Origin: Prorocentrum cordatum
Lineage: Eukaryota; Sar; Dinophyceae; Prorocentrales; Prorocentraceae
Direction of reading: 5' to 3'
Assembly (NCBI GenBank): GCA_963575745.1
Contig: CAUYUJ010018719.1
Location: forward strand, 1 to 64,000
DNA: 64,000 nucleotides
In this document: piece by piece, positions 8,631 to 19,882 of the stretch
How the letters are laid out: each line of letters starts with the position of its first letter
Numbering within the stretch: the first letter of the stretch is position 1
Translations under genes and position numbers: made by a program
Notes under the pieces: model-generated
What the model was told of the DNA's origin: nothing
Databases searched by the model: none
Seen by the model: only the letters and a program-made list of their open reading frames with translations

Positions 8631-9777
8631 ACGAGCTTCCCTGAGCTAGTTATAGCTGGAAGCTAAGAGTAATTCCGGCGCGCTAGTTGGCTCGAAAAAA
8701 AGAACTGAACTAACTCGTAGAGCTTCCCTTAGCTAGTTATAGCTGGAAGCTAAGAGTAATTCCGGCGCAGCTTCCCTTAGCTAGTTATAGCTGGAAGCTA
8801 AGAGTAATTCCGGCGCGCTGGAGAGCTAGTTGGCCCGAAAAATCTCGATGGAACTTTTCACGACTTTTGCTCAGTTGAAAATTATGTTCTCGAAATTTGA
8901 CAATTCGTTAGAGCTCTAGTTTTCCCGTGATATTCGATCTTATTCCCGCTCGCCATCTTAATCTCAGCTCGATCGGGTAACTTTGAAGGCCAAAAAGTCA
9001 TCTTGATACGCTCGGTATTTTGCACTTAACTCGAGCTGTAGATCAGCTACAGAGCTGGTAAGCACAGCTAATGCATGCAGAATGATCAGGCGCGTTCGCC
9101 TGTTGATGAACTCGGTCTGTCAGCCGAGCTAGGTCCGCAAACCTGTTCGTATTATTCGAGTCAACTTCATACGCGTTGTCGGTATTTTCTACTTAACTCG
9201 AGATTTACGGCAGCTACAGTGCTGGTAAGCACTCTATCGCACTCAGAATATCAGCGCGTTCGCCTGTTGAATCCATAGGTCTGAACTCGGTCTGCTAGCC
9301 GAGCTAGGTCCGCAAACCTATTTGTATTATTCGAGTCCACTTGATACGCGTTGTCGGTATTTTCTACTTAACTCGAGCTGTAGGGCAGCTACAGTGCTGG
9401 TAAGCACACGTATCGCACTCAGAACCATCAGGCGCGTTCGCCTGTTGAATCCAGAGCTCTGAACTCAGTCTGTTGCGCGATCCAGAATCATGAAACCGTT
9501 CGTATTCTTCCAGTCATCTTGAGAGCTACTGTCGGCGTTCTGCACTTAATTCGGGCTGTAGGAAGGCTGCAGGGCGGGTAATCACAGGAAACGATTCGGC
9601 GAGATCAGACGCGTCCGTCTGTCGCACTCAGAGGTCTGAAACTCGAGCTATACTCGAAAATCGGCTGAAAAACTATTGTTCTCTGCAATTTCTTTTCCGA
9701 CAGTAATATGTTGTCAGGAAGCTCTCTACGGATCCCCCCGCGGTACCAAGGTTGACGGTTTACCGCCGCAGCCCAGT
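8631..9777 (+). repeat. Family B element 4 (three M2 copies, leader, four units)
   Basis: Three M2 copies in a row (about 8631-8690, 8711-8766 and 8767-8832), the first ones truncated, are followed by the leader from TGGCCCGAAAAATCTCG and units from about 8997. The tail at 9714-9777 is degenerate: an extra CT in the inverted repeat and a damaged stem (CGCGGTACC). Confidence 0.68.
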
Positions 9778-9818
9778 TTGATGACTTTTGCTCGGTTGAA
9801 AATTTTGTTCTCGAAATA
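9778..9818 (+). repeat. Left fragment of a family B leader
   Basis: ttgatgacttttgctcgg through ttctcgaaat is the first part of a B leader. It stops where a family A element starts. Its continuation, ttgacaatttcgtt, is at 10214. Confidence 0.65.
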
Positions 9819-10213
9819 CCATCGTGAGCGGTTCCGATCGATGAGCTAGAGGATTCCGGCGCGAGGTGGGCTTAGTTGCCCCAGCCGGCCGAGGCGGACA
9901 AAGTGATAACTTTTGGGTGGTTTTGCAATTTTTTGAAAGATATTTGACAATTCATTTTGAGAAAGCAGATTTTTGCGCGTCGCATTGGCATATAAACTTC
10001 TCTCTGACAGCAGCTCAGCTCTGCTGATGCATTTTTGCAGGAGTTGACTTCCGGGAACTAGGCGAATATGAACATTGGAAAAAATCAAAAATTACTATTT
10101 TCGAAAAATCTCTATTTTTTGACTATATGTCGATTCTCAGCAATCTTACCAGTGGGAGGAGCTCTACGAGGTTCCCGGCGGTGAACCGGTTGACGGTTCA
10201 CCGCCGCGCCAGT
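9819..10213 (+). repeat. Family A element 8 (type II, degenerate M1) nested in a B leader
   Basis: M1 is damaged (accatcgtgagcggttcc) but keeps gatgagctagagg. The body starts near TTGCCCCAGCCGGCCGAGG and is type II (attggcatataaacttc). The tail ends CGCGCCAGT at 10213, with a defect in the stem (gccgcgcc). Confidence 0.68.
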
Positions 10214-11192
10214 TTGACAATTTCGTTGGAGCTCTAGTATTTTTTCCGTGATATTCGATCTTATTCCCGCTCGCCATCTTGATCTCAGCTCGATCGGGTG
10301 AATATTACTATCGAAAAGCACTGTGGCGGGATCGGCCGTTTTGAGTCATCTTGATATGCGCTGACGGTTTTCTGAACATAACTCGAGCTCTAGGGCAGCT
10401 ACAGAGCGGGTAAGCACAGCTAATGCATGCAGAATGATCAGGCGCGTTCGCCTGTTGAATCCAGAGGTCTGAACTCGGTCTGCTAGCCGAGCTAGGTCCG
10501 CAAACCTGTTTGTATTATTCGAGTCAACTTGATACGCGTTGTCGGTATTTTCTACTTAACTCGAGCTGTAGGGCAGCTACAGTGCTGAGGAAAATTGTTT
10601 AAAAAAAAAAAAAAGCAAACTCGTATACGCACTCAGAAATGATCAAAGACGCTTTCGCCCTGGTTGAATCCATAGAGAGATATGTTAACAAGGTCTAAAC
10701 TCGGTCCTGCTAGCCGGCTAGGTCCGCAAACCTATTCGTATATTCGAGTCCAACTTGATACGCGTTTCTCGGTATTTTGTACTTAGCTCGAGCTGTTAGA
10801 GGGCCAGCTACAGGGCTGGAAGCACAACGTATCGCACTCAGAATCATCAGGCGCGTTCGCCTGTTGAATCCAGAGCTCTGAACTCGGTCTGTTGCGCGAT
10901 CCAGAATCACGAAACTGTTTGTATTCTTCAGTCATCTGGAGAGCTACTGTCGGCGTTCTGCATTTCATTCGGGCTGTAGGGAGGCTGCAGGGCGGGTAAT
11001 CACAGGAATCGATTCGGCGAGATCAGACGCGTCCCTCTGTCGCATTCAGATGTCTGAACTCGGTCTGATACTCGAAATCGGCTGAAAAACTATTCGTTCT
11101 CTGCAATTTTTTTCCGACAGTATATGTTGTCAGGAAGCTCTACGAGTCCCCCGGCGGTAACCAAGGTTGACGGTTTACCGCCGGCGCCCAGT
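10214..11192 (+). repeat. Family B element 5 (leader right part, four units)
   Basis: Begins ttgacaatttcgttgg, the continuation of 9778-9818. Units run from about 10344. The segment 10590-10700 carries many small insertions and a run of 14 A (10603-10616), unlike any neighbour; local sequence error is possible. Tail at 11131-11192. Confidence 0.68.
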
Positions 11193-11253
11193 ACCTCGTA
11201 GAGCTCTTCGGCATCGATGAGCTAGAGGAATTCCGGCGCGGGGTGGAGCTAGT
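11193..11253 (+). repeat. Solo M1 module
   Basis: 61 bp, ACCTCGTAGAGCTC to GGAGCTAGT, between the CCCAGT of family B element 5 and the M1 of the next family A element. This gives a tandem M1 pair. Confidence 0.72.
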
Positions 11254-11652
11254 ACCTCGTAGAGCTCTTCGGCATCGATGAGCTAGAGGAATTCCGGCGC
11301 GGGGTGGAGCTAGTTGGCCCAGCCGGCCGAGGCGGACAATGTGACAACTTTTGGGTGGTTTTGCGAAAATTTGAAAGATATTTGACCATTTATTTTGAAA
11401 AAGCAGATTTTTACGCCGAGCATTGGCATATGAACTTCTCTCTGACAGCAGCTCAGCTCTCTCGATGCATTTTTGCATGAGCTGACTTCCGGGAACTGAG
11501 CGAATATGAACATCGAAAAAATCCAATTTCAAGATTTTCGAAAAATCTCCATTTTTTTGATTATGTGTCGATTCTCTGCACTCTTACTTGTGAGGGGAGC
11601 TCTACAAGGTTCCCGGCGGTGACCAGGTTGACGGTTGACCGCCGGCGCCAGT
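11254..11652 (+). repeat. Family A element 9, full length with M1 (type II)
   Basis: 399 bp. Body from TGGCCCAGCCGGCCGAGG, type II marker cgagcattggcatatgaac, tail GGAGCTCTACAAGGTTCC and hairpin ending GCGCCAGT at 11652. The right stem arm reads GTTGACCGCCGG, so one base pair of the stem is lost. Confidence 0.73.
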
Positions 11653-12577
11653 TTGACAATTCGTTAGAGCTCTAGTATTTTTTCCCGTGATATTCGATCT
11701 TATTCCCGCTCGCCAGCTTGATCTCAGCTCGATCGGGTAACTTTGAAGGCCAAAAAGCACGGTGGCGGGAACGGCCGTTTCGAGTCATTTTGATATGCGC
11801 TGTCGGTATTTTGTACTTAACTCGAGCTGTAGGGCAGCTACAGAGCTGGCCAGCACAGCTAATGCATGCAGAATGATCAGGCGCGGTTCGCCTGGTTTCG
11901 GGAGGGTCTGAAATCGGTCTGTCAGCCGAGCTAGGTCCGCAAACCTATTCGTATTATTCGAGTCAATTTGATACGCGTTGTCGTATTTTCTATTTAACCC
12001 GAGCTGTAGGGCAGCTACAGTGCTGGTAAGCACACCTATCGCACTCAGAATCATCAGGCGCGTTCGCCTGTTGAATCCATAGGTCTGAACTCGGTCTGCT
12101 AGCCGAGCTAGGTCCGCCAACCTATTCGTATTATTCGAGTCAACTTGATACGCGTTGTCGGTATTTTCTACTTAGCTCGAGCTGTAGGGCAGATACTGTG
12201 CTGGTAAGCACACCTACCGCACTCAGAATCATCAGGCGCGTTCGCCTGTTGAATCCAGAGCTCTGAACTCGGTCTGTTGGGCGATCCAGAATCACGAAAC
12301 TGTTTGTATTCTTCAGTCATCTGGAGAGCTACTGTCGGCGTTCTGCATTTAATTCGGGCTGTAGGGAGGCTCCAGGGCGGGTAATCACAGGAATCGATTC
12401 GGCGAGATCAGACGCGTCCGTCTGTCGCATTCAGATGTCTGAACTCGGTCTGATACTCGAAATCGGCTGAAAATCTATTCGTTCTCTGCAATTTTTTTCC
12501 GACAGTATATGTTGTCAGGAAGCTCTACGAGTCCCCCGGCGGTAACCAAGGTTGACGGTTTACCGCCGGCGCCCAGT
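11653..12577 (+). repeat. Family B element 6 (leader from ttgacaattcg, four units)
   Basis: Leader lacks its left part. Four units follow, the second with a gttcgcctggtttcggg variant near 11884-11900. Tail at 12516-12577 is the consensus form. Confidence 0.72.
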
Positions 12578-12618
12578 TTTGATGACTTTTGCTCGGTTGA
12601 AATTTTTGTTCTCGAAAT
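12578..12618 (+). repeat. Left fragment of a family B leader
   Basis: tttgatgacttttgctcgg to ttctcgaaat. The matching right part (ttgacaattcgtt) is at 13085, after a complete family A element. Confidence 0.68.
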
Positions 12619-12766
12619 ACCTCGTAGAGCTCTTCGGCATCGATGAGCTAGAGGAATTCCGGCGCGAGGTGGAGCTAGTTGGCCCAGCCGGCCGAGGCGG
12701 ACAATGTGGTAACTTTTGGGTGATTTTGCGATTTTTTGAAAGATATTTGACCATTTATTTTGGGGG

Positions 12767-12799
<33 letters not shown>

Positions 12800-13084
12800 A
12801 ACAAAAAAAAAAACAAAAAAGCGCAAAAGAAAAAGCAAATTTTTTAACGCCGGCATTGGCATATACACTCCTCTCTGAGAGCAGCTCAGCTCTCTCGATG
12901 CATTTTTGCATGAGCTGACTTCCAGGAACTGAGCGAATATGAATATCGAAAAAATCGAATTTGAAGATTTTCGAAAAATCTCAATTTTTCGATTCTGTGT
13001 CGATGCTCTGCGCTCTCACCAGTGAGAGGAGGTCTACGAGGTTCCCGGCGGTGACTAGGTTGACGGTTCACCGCCGGCGCCAGT
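12619..13084 (+). repeat. Family A element 10 (type II, with M1 and a poly(A) expansion)
   Basis: M1 at 12619-12679, body from TGGCCCAGCCGGCCGAGG. Where sister copies read ttttgaaaaagcag, this copy has a G run followed by more than 30 A and further A-rich sequence (12762-12838), lengthening the element to 466 bp. The body then resumes as type II (cattggcatatacac). The tail reads GGAGGTCTACGAGGTTCC and ends CAGT at 13084. Confidence 0.7.
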
Positions 13085-14020
13085 TTGACAATTCGTTAGA
13101 GCTCCCTAGTATTTTTTCCCGTGATATTTCGATCTTATTCCCGCTCGCCATCTTGATCTCAGCTCCGAATCGGTAACTTTGGAAAGGCCAAAAGCAGTCG
13201 ACTGTGGGCGGGAACGGCCGTTGCGAGTCATCTTGATATGCGCTGACGGTTTTCTGAACATAACTCGAGCTCTAGGGCAGCTACAGAGCTGGTAAGCACA
13301 GCTAATGCATGCAGAATGATCAGGCGCGTTCGCCTGTTGAACCCAGAGGTCTGAACTCGGTCTGTCAGCCGAGCTAGGTCCGCAAACCTGTTTGTATTAT
13401 TCGAGTCAACTTGATACGCGTTGTCGGTATTTTCTACTTAACTCGAGCTGTAGGACAGCTACAGTGCTGGTAAGCACTCGTATCGCACTCAGAATGATCA
13501 GACGCGTTCGCCTGTTGAATCCATAGGTCTAAACTCGGTCTGCTAGCCGAGCTAGGTCCGCAAACCTATTCGTATTATTCGAGTCCACTTGATACGCGTT
13601 CTCGGTATTTTCTACTTAGCTCGAGCTGTAGGGCAGCTACAGTGCTGGTAAGCACACGTATCGCACTCAGAATCATTAGGCGCGTTCGCCTGTTGAATCC
13701 AGAGCTCTGAACTCAGTCTGTTGCGCGATCCAGAATCATGAAACCGTTCGTATTCTTCCAGTCATCTTGAGAGCTACTGTCGGCGTTCTGCACTTAATTC
13801 GGGCTGTAGGAAGGCTGCAGGGCGAGTTATCACAGGAATCGATTCGGCGAGATCAGACGCGTCCGTCTGTCGCATTCAGAGGTCTGAACTCGGTCTGATA
13901 CTCGAAATCGGCTGAAAAACTATTTGTTCTCTGCAATTTTTCCGACAGTATATGTTGTCAGGAAGCTCTACGAGTCCCCCGGCGGTAACCAAGGTTGACG
14001 GTTAACCGCCGGCGCCCAGT
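13085..14020 (+). repeat. Family B element 7 (right part of leader, four units)
   Basis: Starts ttgacaattcgttagagc, continuing 12578-12618. The leader has scattered extra bases (ctccctagtatt, ctccgaatcgg). Tail at 13959-14020; the right stem arm reads GGTTAACCGCCGG. Confidence 0.7.
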
Positions 14021-14061
14021 TTTGATGACTTTTGCTCGGCTGAAAATATTGTTCTCGAAAT
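14021..14061 (+). repeat. Left fragment of a family B leader
   Basis: tttgatgacttttgctcgg to ttctcgaaat, the third occurrence of this fragment directly before a family A element. Continuation at 14461. Confidence 0.68.
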
Positions 14062-14460
14062 ACCTCGTAGAGCTCTTCGGCATCGATGAGCTAGAGGAAT
14101 TCCGGCGCGAGGTGGAGCTAGTTGGCCCAGCCGGCCGAGGCGGACAATGTGGTAACTTTTGGGTGATTTTGCGATTTTTTGAAAGATATTTGACAATTAT
14201 TTTTGAAAAAGCAGATTTTTACGCCGAGCATTGGCATATGAACTTCTCTCTGACAGCAGCTCAGCTCTCTCGATGCATTTTGCATGAGCTGACTTCCGGG
14301 AACTGAGCGAATATGAATATCGAAAAAATCGAATTTCAAGATTTTCGAAAAATCTCCATTTTTTTGATTATGTGTCGATTCTCTGCACTCTTACTTGTGA
14401 GGAGGAGCTCTACGAGGTTCCCGGCGGTGACCAGGTTGACGGTTGACCGCCGGCGCCAGT
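14062..14460 (+). repeat. Family A element 11, full length with M1 (type II)
   Basis: 399 bp: M1 14062-14122, type II body (cgagcattggcatatgaac, gagctgacttccggg), tail GGAGCTCTACGAGGTTCC, ends GCGCCAGT. Very similar to element 9, including the GTTGACCGCC stem change, so the two share recent ancestry. Confidence 0.74.
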
Positions 14461-15383
14461 TTGACAATTCGTTAGAGCTCTAGTATTTTTTCCCGTGATA
14501 TTCGATCTTATTCCCGCTCGCCATCTTGATCTCAGCTCGATCGGGTGAACTTTAGGCCGAAAAGCACTGTGGCGGGAACGGCCGTTTCGAGTCATCTTGA
14601 TATGCGCTGACGGTTTTCTGAACATAACTCGAGCTCTAGGGCAGCTACAGAGCTGGTAAGCACAGCTAATGCATGCAGAATGATCAGGCGCGTTCGCCTG
14701 TTGAACCCAGAGGTCTGAACTCGGTCTGTCAGCCGAGCTAGGTCCGCAAACCTGCTTGTATTATTCGAGTCAACTTGATACGCGTTGTCGGTATTTTCTA
14801 CTTAACTCGAGCTGTAGGACAGCTACAGTGCTGGTAAGCACTCGTATCGCACTGAGAATGATCAGACGCGTTCGCCTATTGGATCCATAGGTCTAAACTC
14901 GGTCTGCTAGCCGAGCTAGGTCCGCAAACCTATTCATTATTCGAGTCCACTTGATACGCGTTCTCGGTATTTTCTACTTAACTCGAGCTGTTGGGCAGCT
15001 ACAGTGCTGGTAAGCACACCTATCGCACTCGGAATCATCAGGCGCGTTCGCCTGTTGAATACAGAGCTGTGAACTCGGTCTGTTGCGCGATCCAGAATCA
15101 CGAAACTGTTCGTTTTCTTCTTGTCATCTTGAGAGCTATTGTCGGCGTTCTGCACTTAATTCGGGCTGTAGGGAGGCTGCAGGGCAGGTAATCACAGGAA
15201 TCGATTCGGAGACATCAGACGCGTCCGTCTGTCGCATTCAGAGGTCTGAACTCGGTCTGATACTCGAGTTGGGCTGAAAAACTATTCGTTCTCTGCAATT
15301 TGTTCCGACAGTATATGTTGTCAGGAAGCTCTACGAGTCCCCCGGCGGTAAGAAAGGTTGACGGTTTACCGCCGGCGCCCAGT
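14461..15383 (+). repeat. Family B element 8 (four units)
   Basis: Leader from ttgacaattcgttagagc. Four units with cagctaatgcatgcagaatg in the first. Tail at 15322-15383. With 14021-14460 it repeats the layout of 12578-14020, a higher-order unit of about 1.4 kb. Confidence 0.72.
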
Positions 15384-16516
15384 TTTCACGACTTTTGCTC
15401 AGTTGAAAAATACGTTCTCGAAATTTGACCATTCGTTAGAGCTCTAGTATTTTTTCCCGTGATATTCGATCTTATTCCCGCTCGCCATCTTGATCTCAGC
15501 TCGATCGCGTAACTTTGAAGGCCAAAAAGCACACTGGCGGGAACGGCCGTTTCGAGTTATCTTGATACGCGCTGTCGGTATTTTGTACTTAACTCGAGCT
15601 TCAGGACAGCTACGGAGCTGGTAAGCACAGCTATCGCACTCAGAATCATCAGGCGCGTTCGCCTGTTGAATCCAGAGGTCTGAACTCGGTCTGCCAGCCG
15701 AGCTAGGTCCACAAACCTATTCGTATTCTTCGAGTCAACTTGATACGCGTTGTCGATATTTTCTACTTAACTCGGGCTGTAGGGCAGCTACAGTGCTGGT
15801 AAGCACGCCTATCGCACTCAGAATCATCCGGCGCGTTCGCCTGTTGAATCGATAGGTCTGAACTCGGTCTGCAAGCTGAGCTAGCTCCGCAAACCTATTC
15901 GTATTATTCGAGTAAACTTGATACGCGTGGTCGGTATTTTCTTCTTAACTCGGGCTGTAGGGCAGCTGCAGTGCTGGTAAGCACATCCATCGCATCCAGA
16001 ATCATCAGGCGCGTTCGCCTGTTGAATCCATAGGTCTGAACTCGGTCTGCTAGCCGATCTACGTGCGCAAACCTATTCGTATTATTCGAGTCAACTTGAT
16101 ACGCGTGGTGGGTATTTTGTACTTAATTCGAGATACAGGGCAGCTACAGTGCTGGTAAGCACGCCTATAGCACTCAGAATCATCAGGGGCGTTCGTCCAC
16201 CTGTTGGATCCAGTGCTCGGAACTCGGTCTGCTGCCCAAATTAGATCGGCACAACTTCTATATTGTTCGAGTCATTCTCAAAAGTGCTGTCGGTTTTCTG
16301 CACCTACCTCGGGCCTGTAGGGGGGCGGCAGGGCTGGTAATGACAGAAGTCGATTCGCAGACATCAGACGCGTCCGCCTGTCGCATTCAGAGGTCAACAA
16401 ATATTCACTATAAGTCGGAATGTTGGATTCGCGATTTTCTCAACTAACGTCAAGGTAGGAAGCTCTACGAGTCCCCGGCGGTAACCAAGGTTGACGGTTT
16501 ACCGCCGGCGCCCAGT
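15384..16516 (+). repeat. Family B element 9 (about five units)
   Basis: Begins tttcacgacttttgctcag. Units near 15555, 15735, 15913, 16092 and 16270; the last contains the divergent tcattctcaaaagtgctg form. It ends with a gtcggaatgttggattcg segment before the tail (16456-16516), whose 5' part lacks one C. Confidence 0.72.
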
Positions 16517-16653
16517 AACTCGTAGAGCTTCCCGTAGCAAGTAATTGCTGGAAGCTAAGAGTAATTCCGGCGCGCCCCACAGCTAGTTGGCTCGAAAAAT
16601 CTCGAGGGAACTTTTGACAACTTTTGCTCGGTTGAAAATTCTGTTCTCGTAAT
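16517..16653 (+). repeat. M2 module plus truncated B leader
   Basis: M2 at 16517-16586 (loop gtagcaagtaattgct), then the leader start TGGCTCGAAAAATCTCG up to ctgttctcgtaat, where another M2 begins. This is a 5' fragment of family B cut by the insertion of the next B element after a T. Confidence 0.66.
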
Positions 16654-17894
16654 AACTCGTAGAGCTTCCCTTAGCTAGTTATAGCTGGAAGCTAAGAGTA
16701 ATTCCGGCGCGCTGGAGAGCTAGTTGGCAAGAAAAATCTCGACGGACCTTTTGATGACTTTTGGTCGGTTGAAAATTTTGTTCTCGAAATTTGACAATTC
16801 GTTAGAGCTCTAGTATTTTTTCCCATGATATTCGATCTTATTCCCGCTCGCCATCTTGATCTCAGCTCGATCGGGTAACTTTGAAGGCCAAAAAGCAGGC
16901 AGGCGGGAACGGCCGTTTCGAGTCATCTTGGTACGCGCTGACGGTTTTCTCAAGATAACTCGAGCTTCAGGACGACTACAGAGCTGGTCAGCACAGCTAA
17001 TGCATTCAGAATGATCAGGCGCGTTCGCCTGTCCAATCTATAGGTCTGAACTCGGTCTGCTAGCCGAGCTAGATCCGCAAACCTATTCGTATTATTCGAG
17101 TCAATTTGATACGCGTTGTCGGTATTTTCTACTTAACTCGAGCTCTAGGGCAGCTACAGTGCTCGTAAGCACACCTATCGCACGCAGAATCATCAGGCGC
17201 GCTCGCCTGTTGAATCCATAGGTCTGAACTCGGTCTGCTAGCCGAGCTAGGTCCGCAAACCTATTCGTATTATTCGAGTCAACTTGATACGCGTTGTCGG
17301 TATTTTCTACTTAACTCGAGCTCTAGGGCAGCTACAGTGCTGGTAAGCACACCTATCGCACGCAGAATCATCAGGCGCGCTCGCCAATTGAATCCATAGG
17401 TCTGAACTCGGTCTGCTAGCCGAGCTAGGTCCGCACACCTATTTGTATTATTCGAGTCAACTTGATACGCGTTCTCGGTATTTTCTTCTTAACTCGAGCT
17501 GTAGGGCAGCTACAGTGCTGGTAAGCACACCTATCTTACTCAGACTAATCAGGCGCGTTCGCCTGTTGAATACAGAGCTCTGAACTCGGTCTGCTGTGCG
17601 ATCTAGGATCACGAAACTGTTCGTATTCTTTCAGTCATCTTAAGAGCTACTGTGGGCGTTCTGCACTGAACTCGGGATGTAGGGTGGCTCCAGGGCGGGT
17701 AATCACAGGAATCGATTTGGAGACATCAGACGCGTCCGTCTGCTGCATTCAGAGGTCCGAACTCGGTCTCATACTCGAGTTGGGCTGAAAAACTATTCGT
17801 TCTCTGCAATTTTTTTCGACATTATATGTTGTCAGGAAGCTCTACGAGTCCCCCGGCGGTAACAAAGGTTGACGGTTTACCGCCGGCGCCCAGT
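16654..17894 (+). repeat. Family B element 10, complete with M2 (about five units)
   Basis: M2 16654-16724 (loop ttagctagttatagct), leader from TGGCAAGAAAAATCTCGACG, and units near 16920, 17098, 17276, 17455 and 17634. Units two and three are nearly identical, which suggests recent unit duplication. Tail 17833-17894. Confidence 0.75.
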
Positions 17895-18805
17895 TTGACA
17901 ATTCGTTAGAGCTCTAGTATTTTTTCCCGTGATATTCGATCTTATTCCCGCTCGCCATCTTGATCTCAGCACGATCGGGTGAATATTACTATCGAAAAGC
18001 ACTGTGGCGGGATCGGCCGTTTTGAGTCATCTTGATATGCGCTGACGGTTTTCTGAACATAACTCGAGCTCTAGGGCAGCTACAGAGCTGGTAAGCACAG
18101 CTAATGCATGCAGAATGATCAGGCGCGTTCGCCTGTTCATTCCAGAGGTCTGAACTCGGTCTGCTAGCCGAGCTAGGGCCACAAACCTGTTCGTATTATT
18201 CAAGTCATTTTGACAGAAACTCTCAGTTTTCTGCACTTAACTCGAGCTGTAGGACAGCTATAGAGCTGATATATACATGCACCAATCCATAATCATCAGT
18301 TGCGTTTGTCTGTCGACGCCAGAGCTCTGAACTCGGCCTGCTGCCCGATCTAGAATCGCGAAACTATTCGTATCGTTCGAGTCGCTTGCGAGATAATGTC
18401 GGTTATCTGGACTTAACTCGCACTGTAGGGGGGATGCATGGCTCGTAATTACTGGAATCGATTTGAAGACATCAGGCGCGTTCGCCTGTCCAATACAGAG
18501 CTCTGAAATCTGTCTGCTGCCCGAACTAGATTCGCGACTATTCCTATTGTTCGAGTCATCCTGAGAGGTGCTGTCGGTTTTCTGCACTTAACTCGGGCTG
18601 TAGGGGGGCTGCAGGGCTGGTAATGACAGGAGTCGATTCGCAGACATCAGACGCGTCCGTCTGTCGCATTCAGAGGTCAAAAACTATTCACTATGCGTCA
18701 GATTGTTAGTAAGTGCTGTCTGTTTTCTCAACTTAAGTCGAGTCAGGAAGCTCTACGAGTCCCCCGGCGGTAACCAAGGTTGACGGTTTACCGCCGGCGT
18801 CCAGT
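17895..18805 (+). repeat. Family B element 11 (four units)
   Basis: Leader begins ttgacaattcgttagagc with the gaatattactatcgaaaagc variant. Four units, the later ones carrying tgcgtttgtctgtcgacg. Tail 18743-18805, ending GCGTCCAGT. Confidence 0.71.
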
Positions 18806-18850
18806 GCGGCTTTCCGCGCTTGGCTTCGCTATCCGGGTTTTGGACGCTTA
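18806..18850 (-). repeat. Family C element 4, short inverted fragment
   Basis: gcggctttccgcgcttgg ... ggacgcttacaagt matches 23149-23196, where it is the end of the large inverted C copy. Only about 45 bp are present. Confidence 0.6.
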
Positions 18851-19882
18851 CAAGTTCCGGGAAGCTGGAGAGCTAGTTGGCAAGAAAAATCTCGACGGAT
18901 CATGGGTGACTTTTGGTCGGTTGAAAATTTTGTTCTCAAAATTTGACTATTCGTTAGAGCTCTAGCATTTTTTTCAATGATATTCCATCTTATTCCCGCT
19001 CGTCATCTTGATCTCAGCTCGATCGGGTAACGAGTCATCTTGATACGCGCTGTCGGTTTTGTCAAGATAAGAGCTTCAGAACAACTACAGAGCTGGTCAG
19101 CACAGCTAATGCATTCAGAATGATCAGGCGCGTTCGCCTGTTGAATCCAGAGGTCTGAATTCGGTCTGCTAGCCGAGCTAGGGTCGCAAACATATTCGTA
19201 TTATTTGAGTCATTGTAGCAAACGCTCTCGATTTTTCGTACTTAGCTCGATCTGTAGGGCAGCTACAGAGCTGATAATGACAGACATCGATTGAGAATTA
19301 TCAGGCGCGTTCGTCTGTTGAATGAAGAGCTCTGAACTCGGCCCGCTCCTCGAGCTAGGTTCGCGAACCTATTGGTATTGTTCGAGTTATCTTGAGAAGT
19401 GCTCTCGGTTTTCTGTATTTAAATCGTGCTGGGGGAGGGCTACGGTGCTGCTGGTCACAGAAATCAATTTCCAGACATGAGGCGCGTCCGTTCGTCGAAC
19501 CGAGAGCTCGGAACTCGATCTGCTGCTCGAACGAGATCCGCGAAACTGTTGTATTATTCGAGTCATTCTGAGAGGTACTCTCGATTTTCTGCACTGAACT
19601 CAGGCTGTATGGGGGGCTGGAGAGCTGGTAATCAGAGGAATCGATCCGCAGACATCAGACGCGTCCGCCTGTCGATTCAGAGGTCTGAACTCGATTCCAT
19701 ACTCGAGCTTAAGTGGGAAACTGTTCGTTTGTTTTGTTAGAGCCATCTTAAGAGGTTTATAATCGCTTGGGCTAAAAAAACTAGTCGTTCTCTTAAATTC
19801 TTTCCCACATTATATATTGTCAGGAAGCTCTACGAGTCCCCCGGCGGTAAGAAAGGTTAACGGTTTACCGCCGGCGCCCAGT
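18851..19882 (+). repeat. Family B element 12 (M2 tail, leader, four to five units)
   Basis: M2 is reduced to tccgggaagctggagagc (to 18876). Leader from TGGCAAGAAAAATCTCGACG. Part of the leader after gatcgggtaacg is missing. Units from about 19030. Tail 19821-19882, with ggttaacgg in the loop instead of ggttgacgg. Confidence 0.7.
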
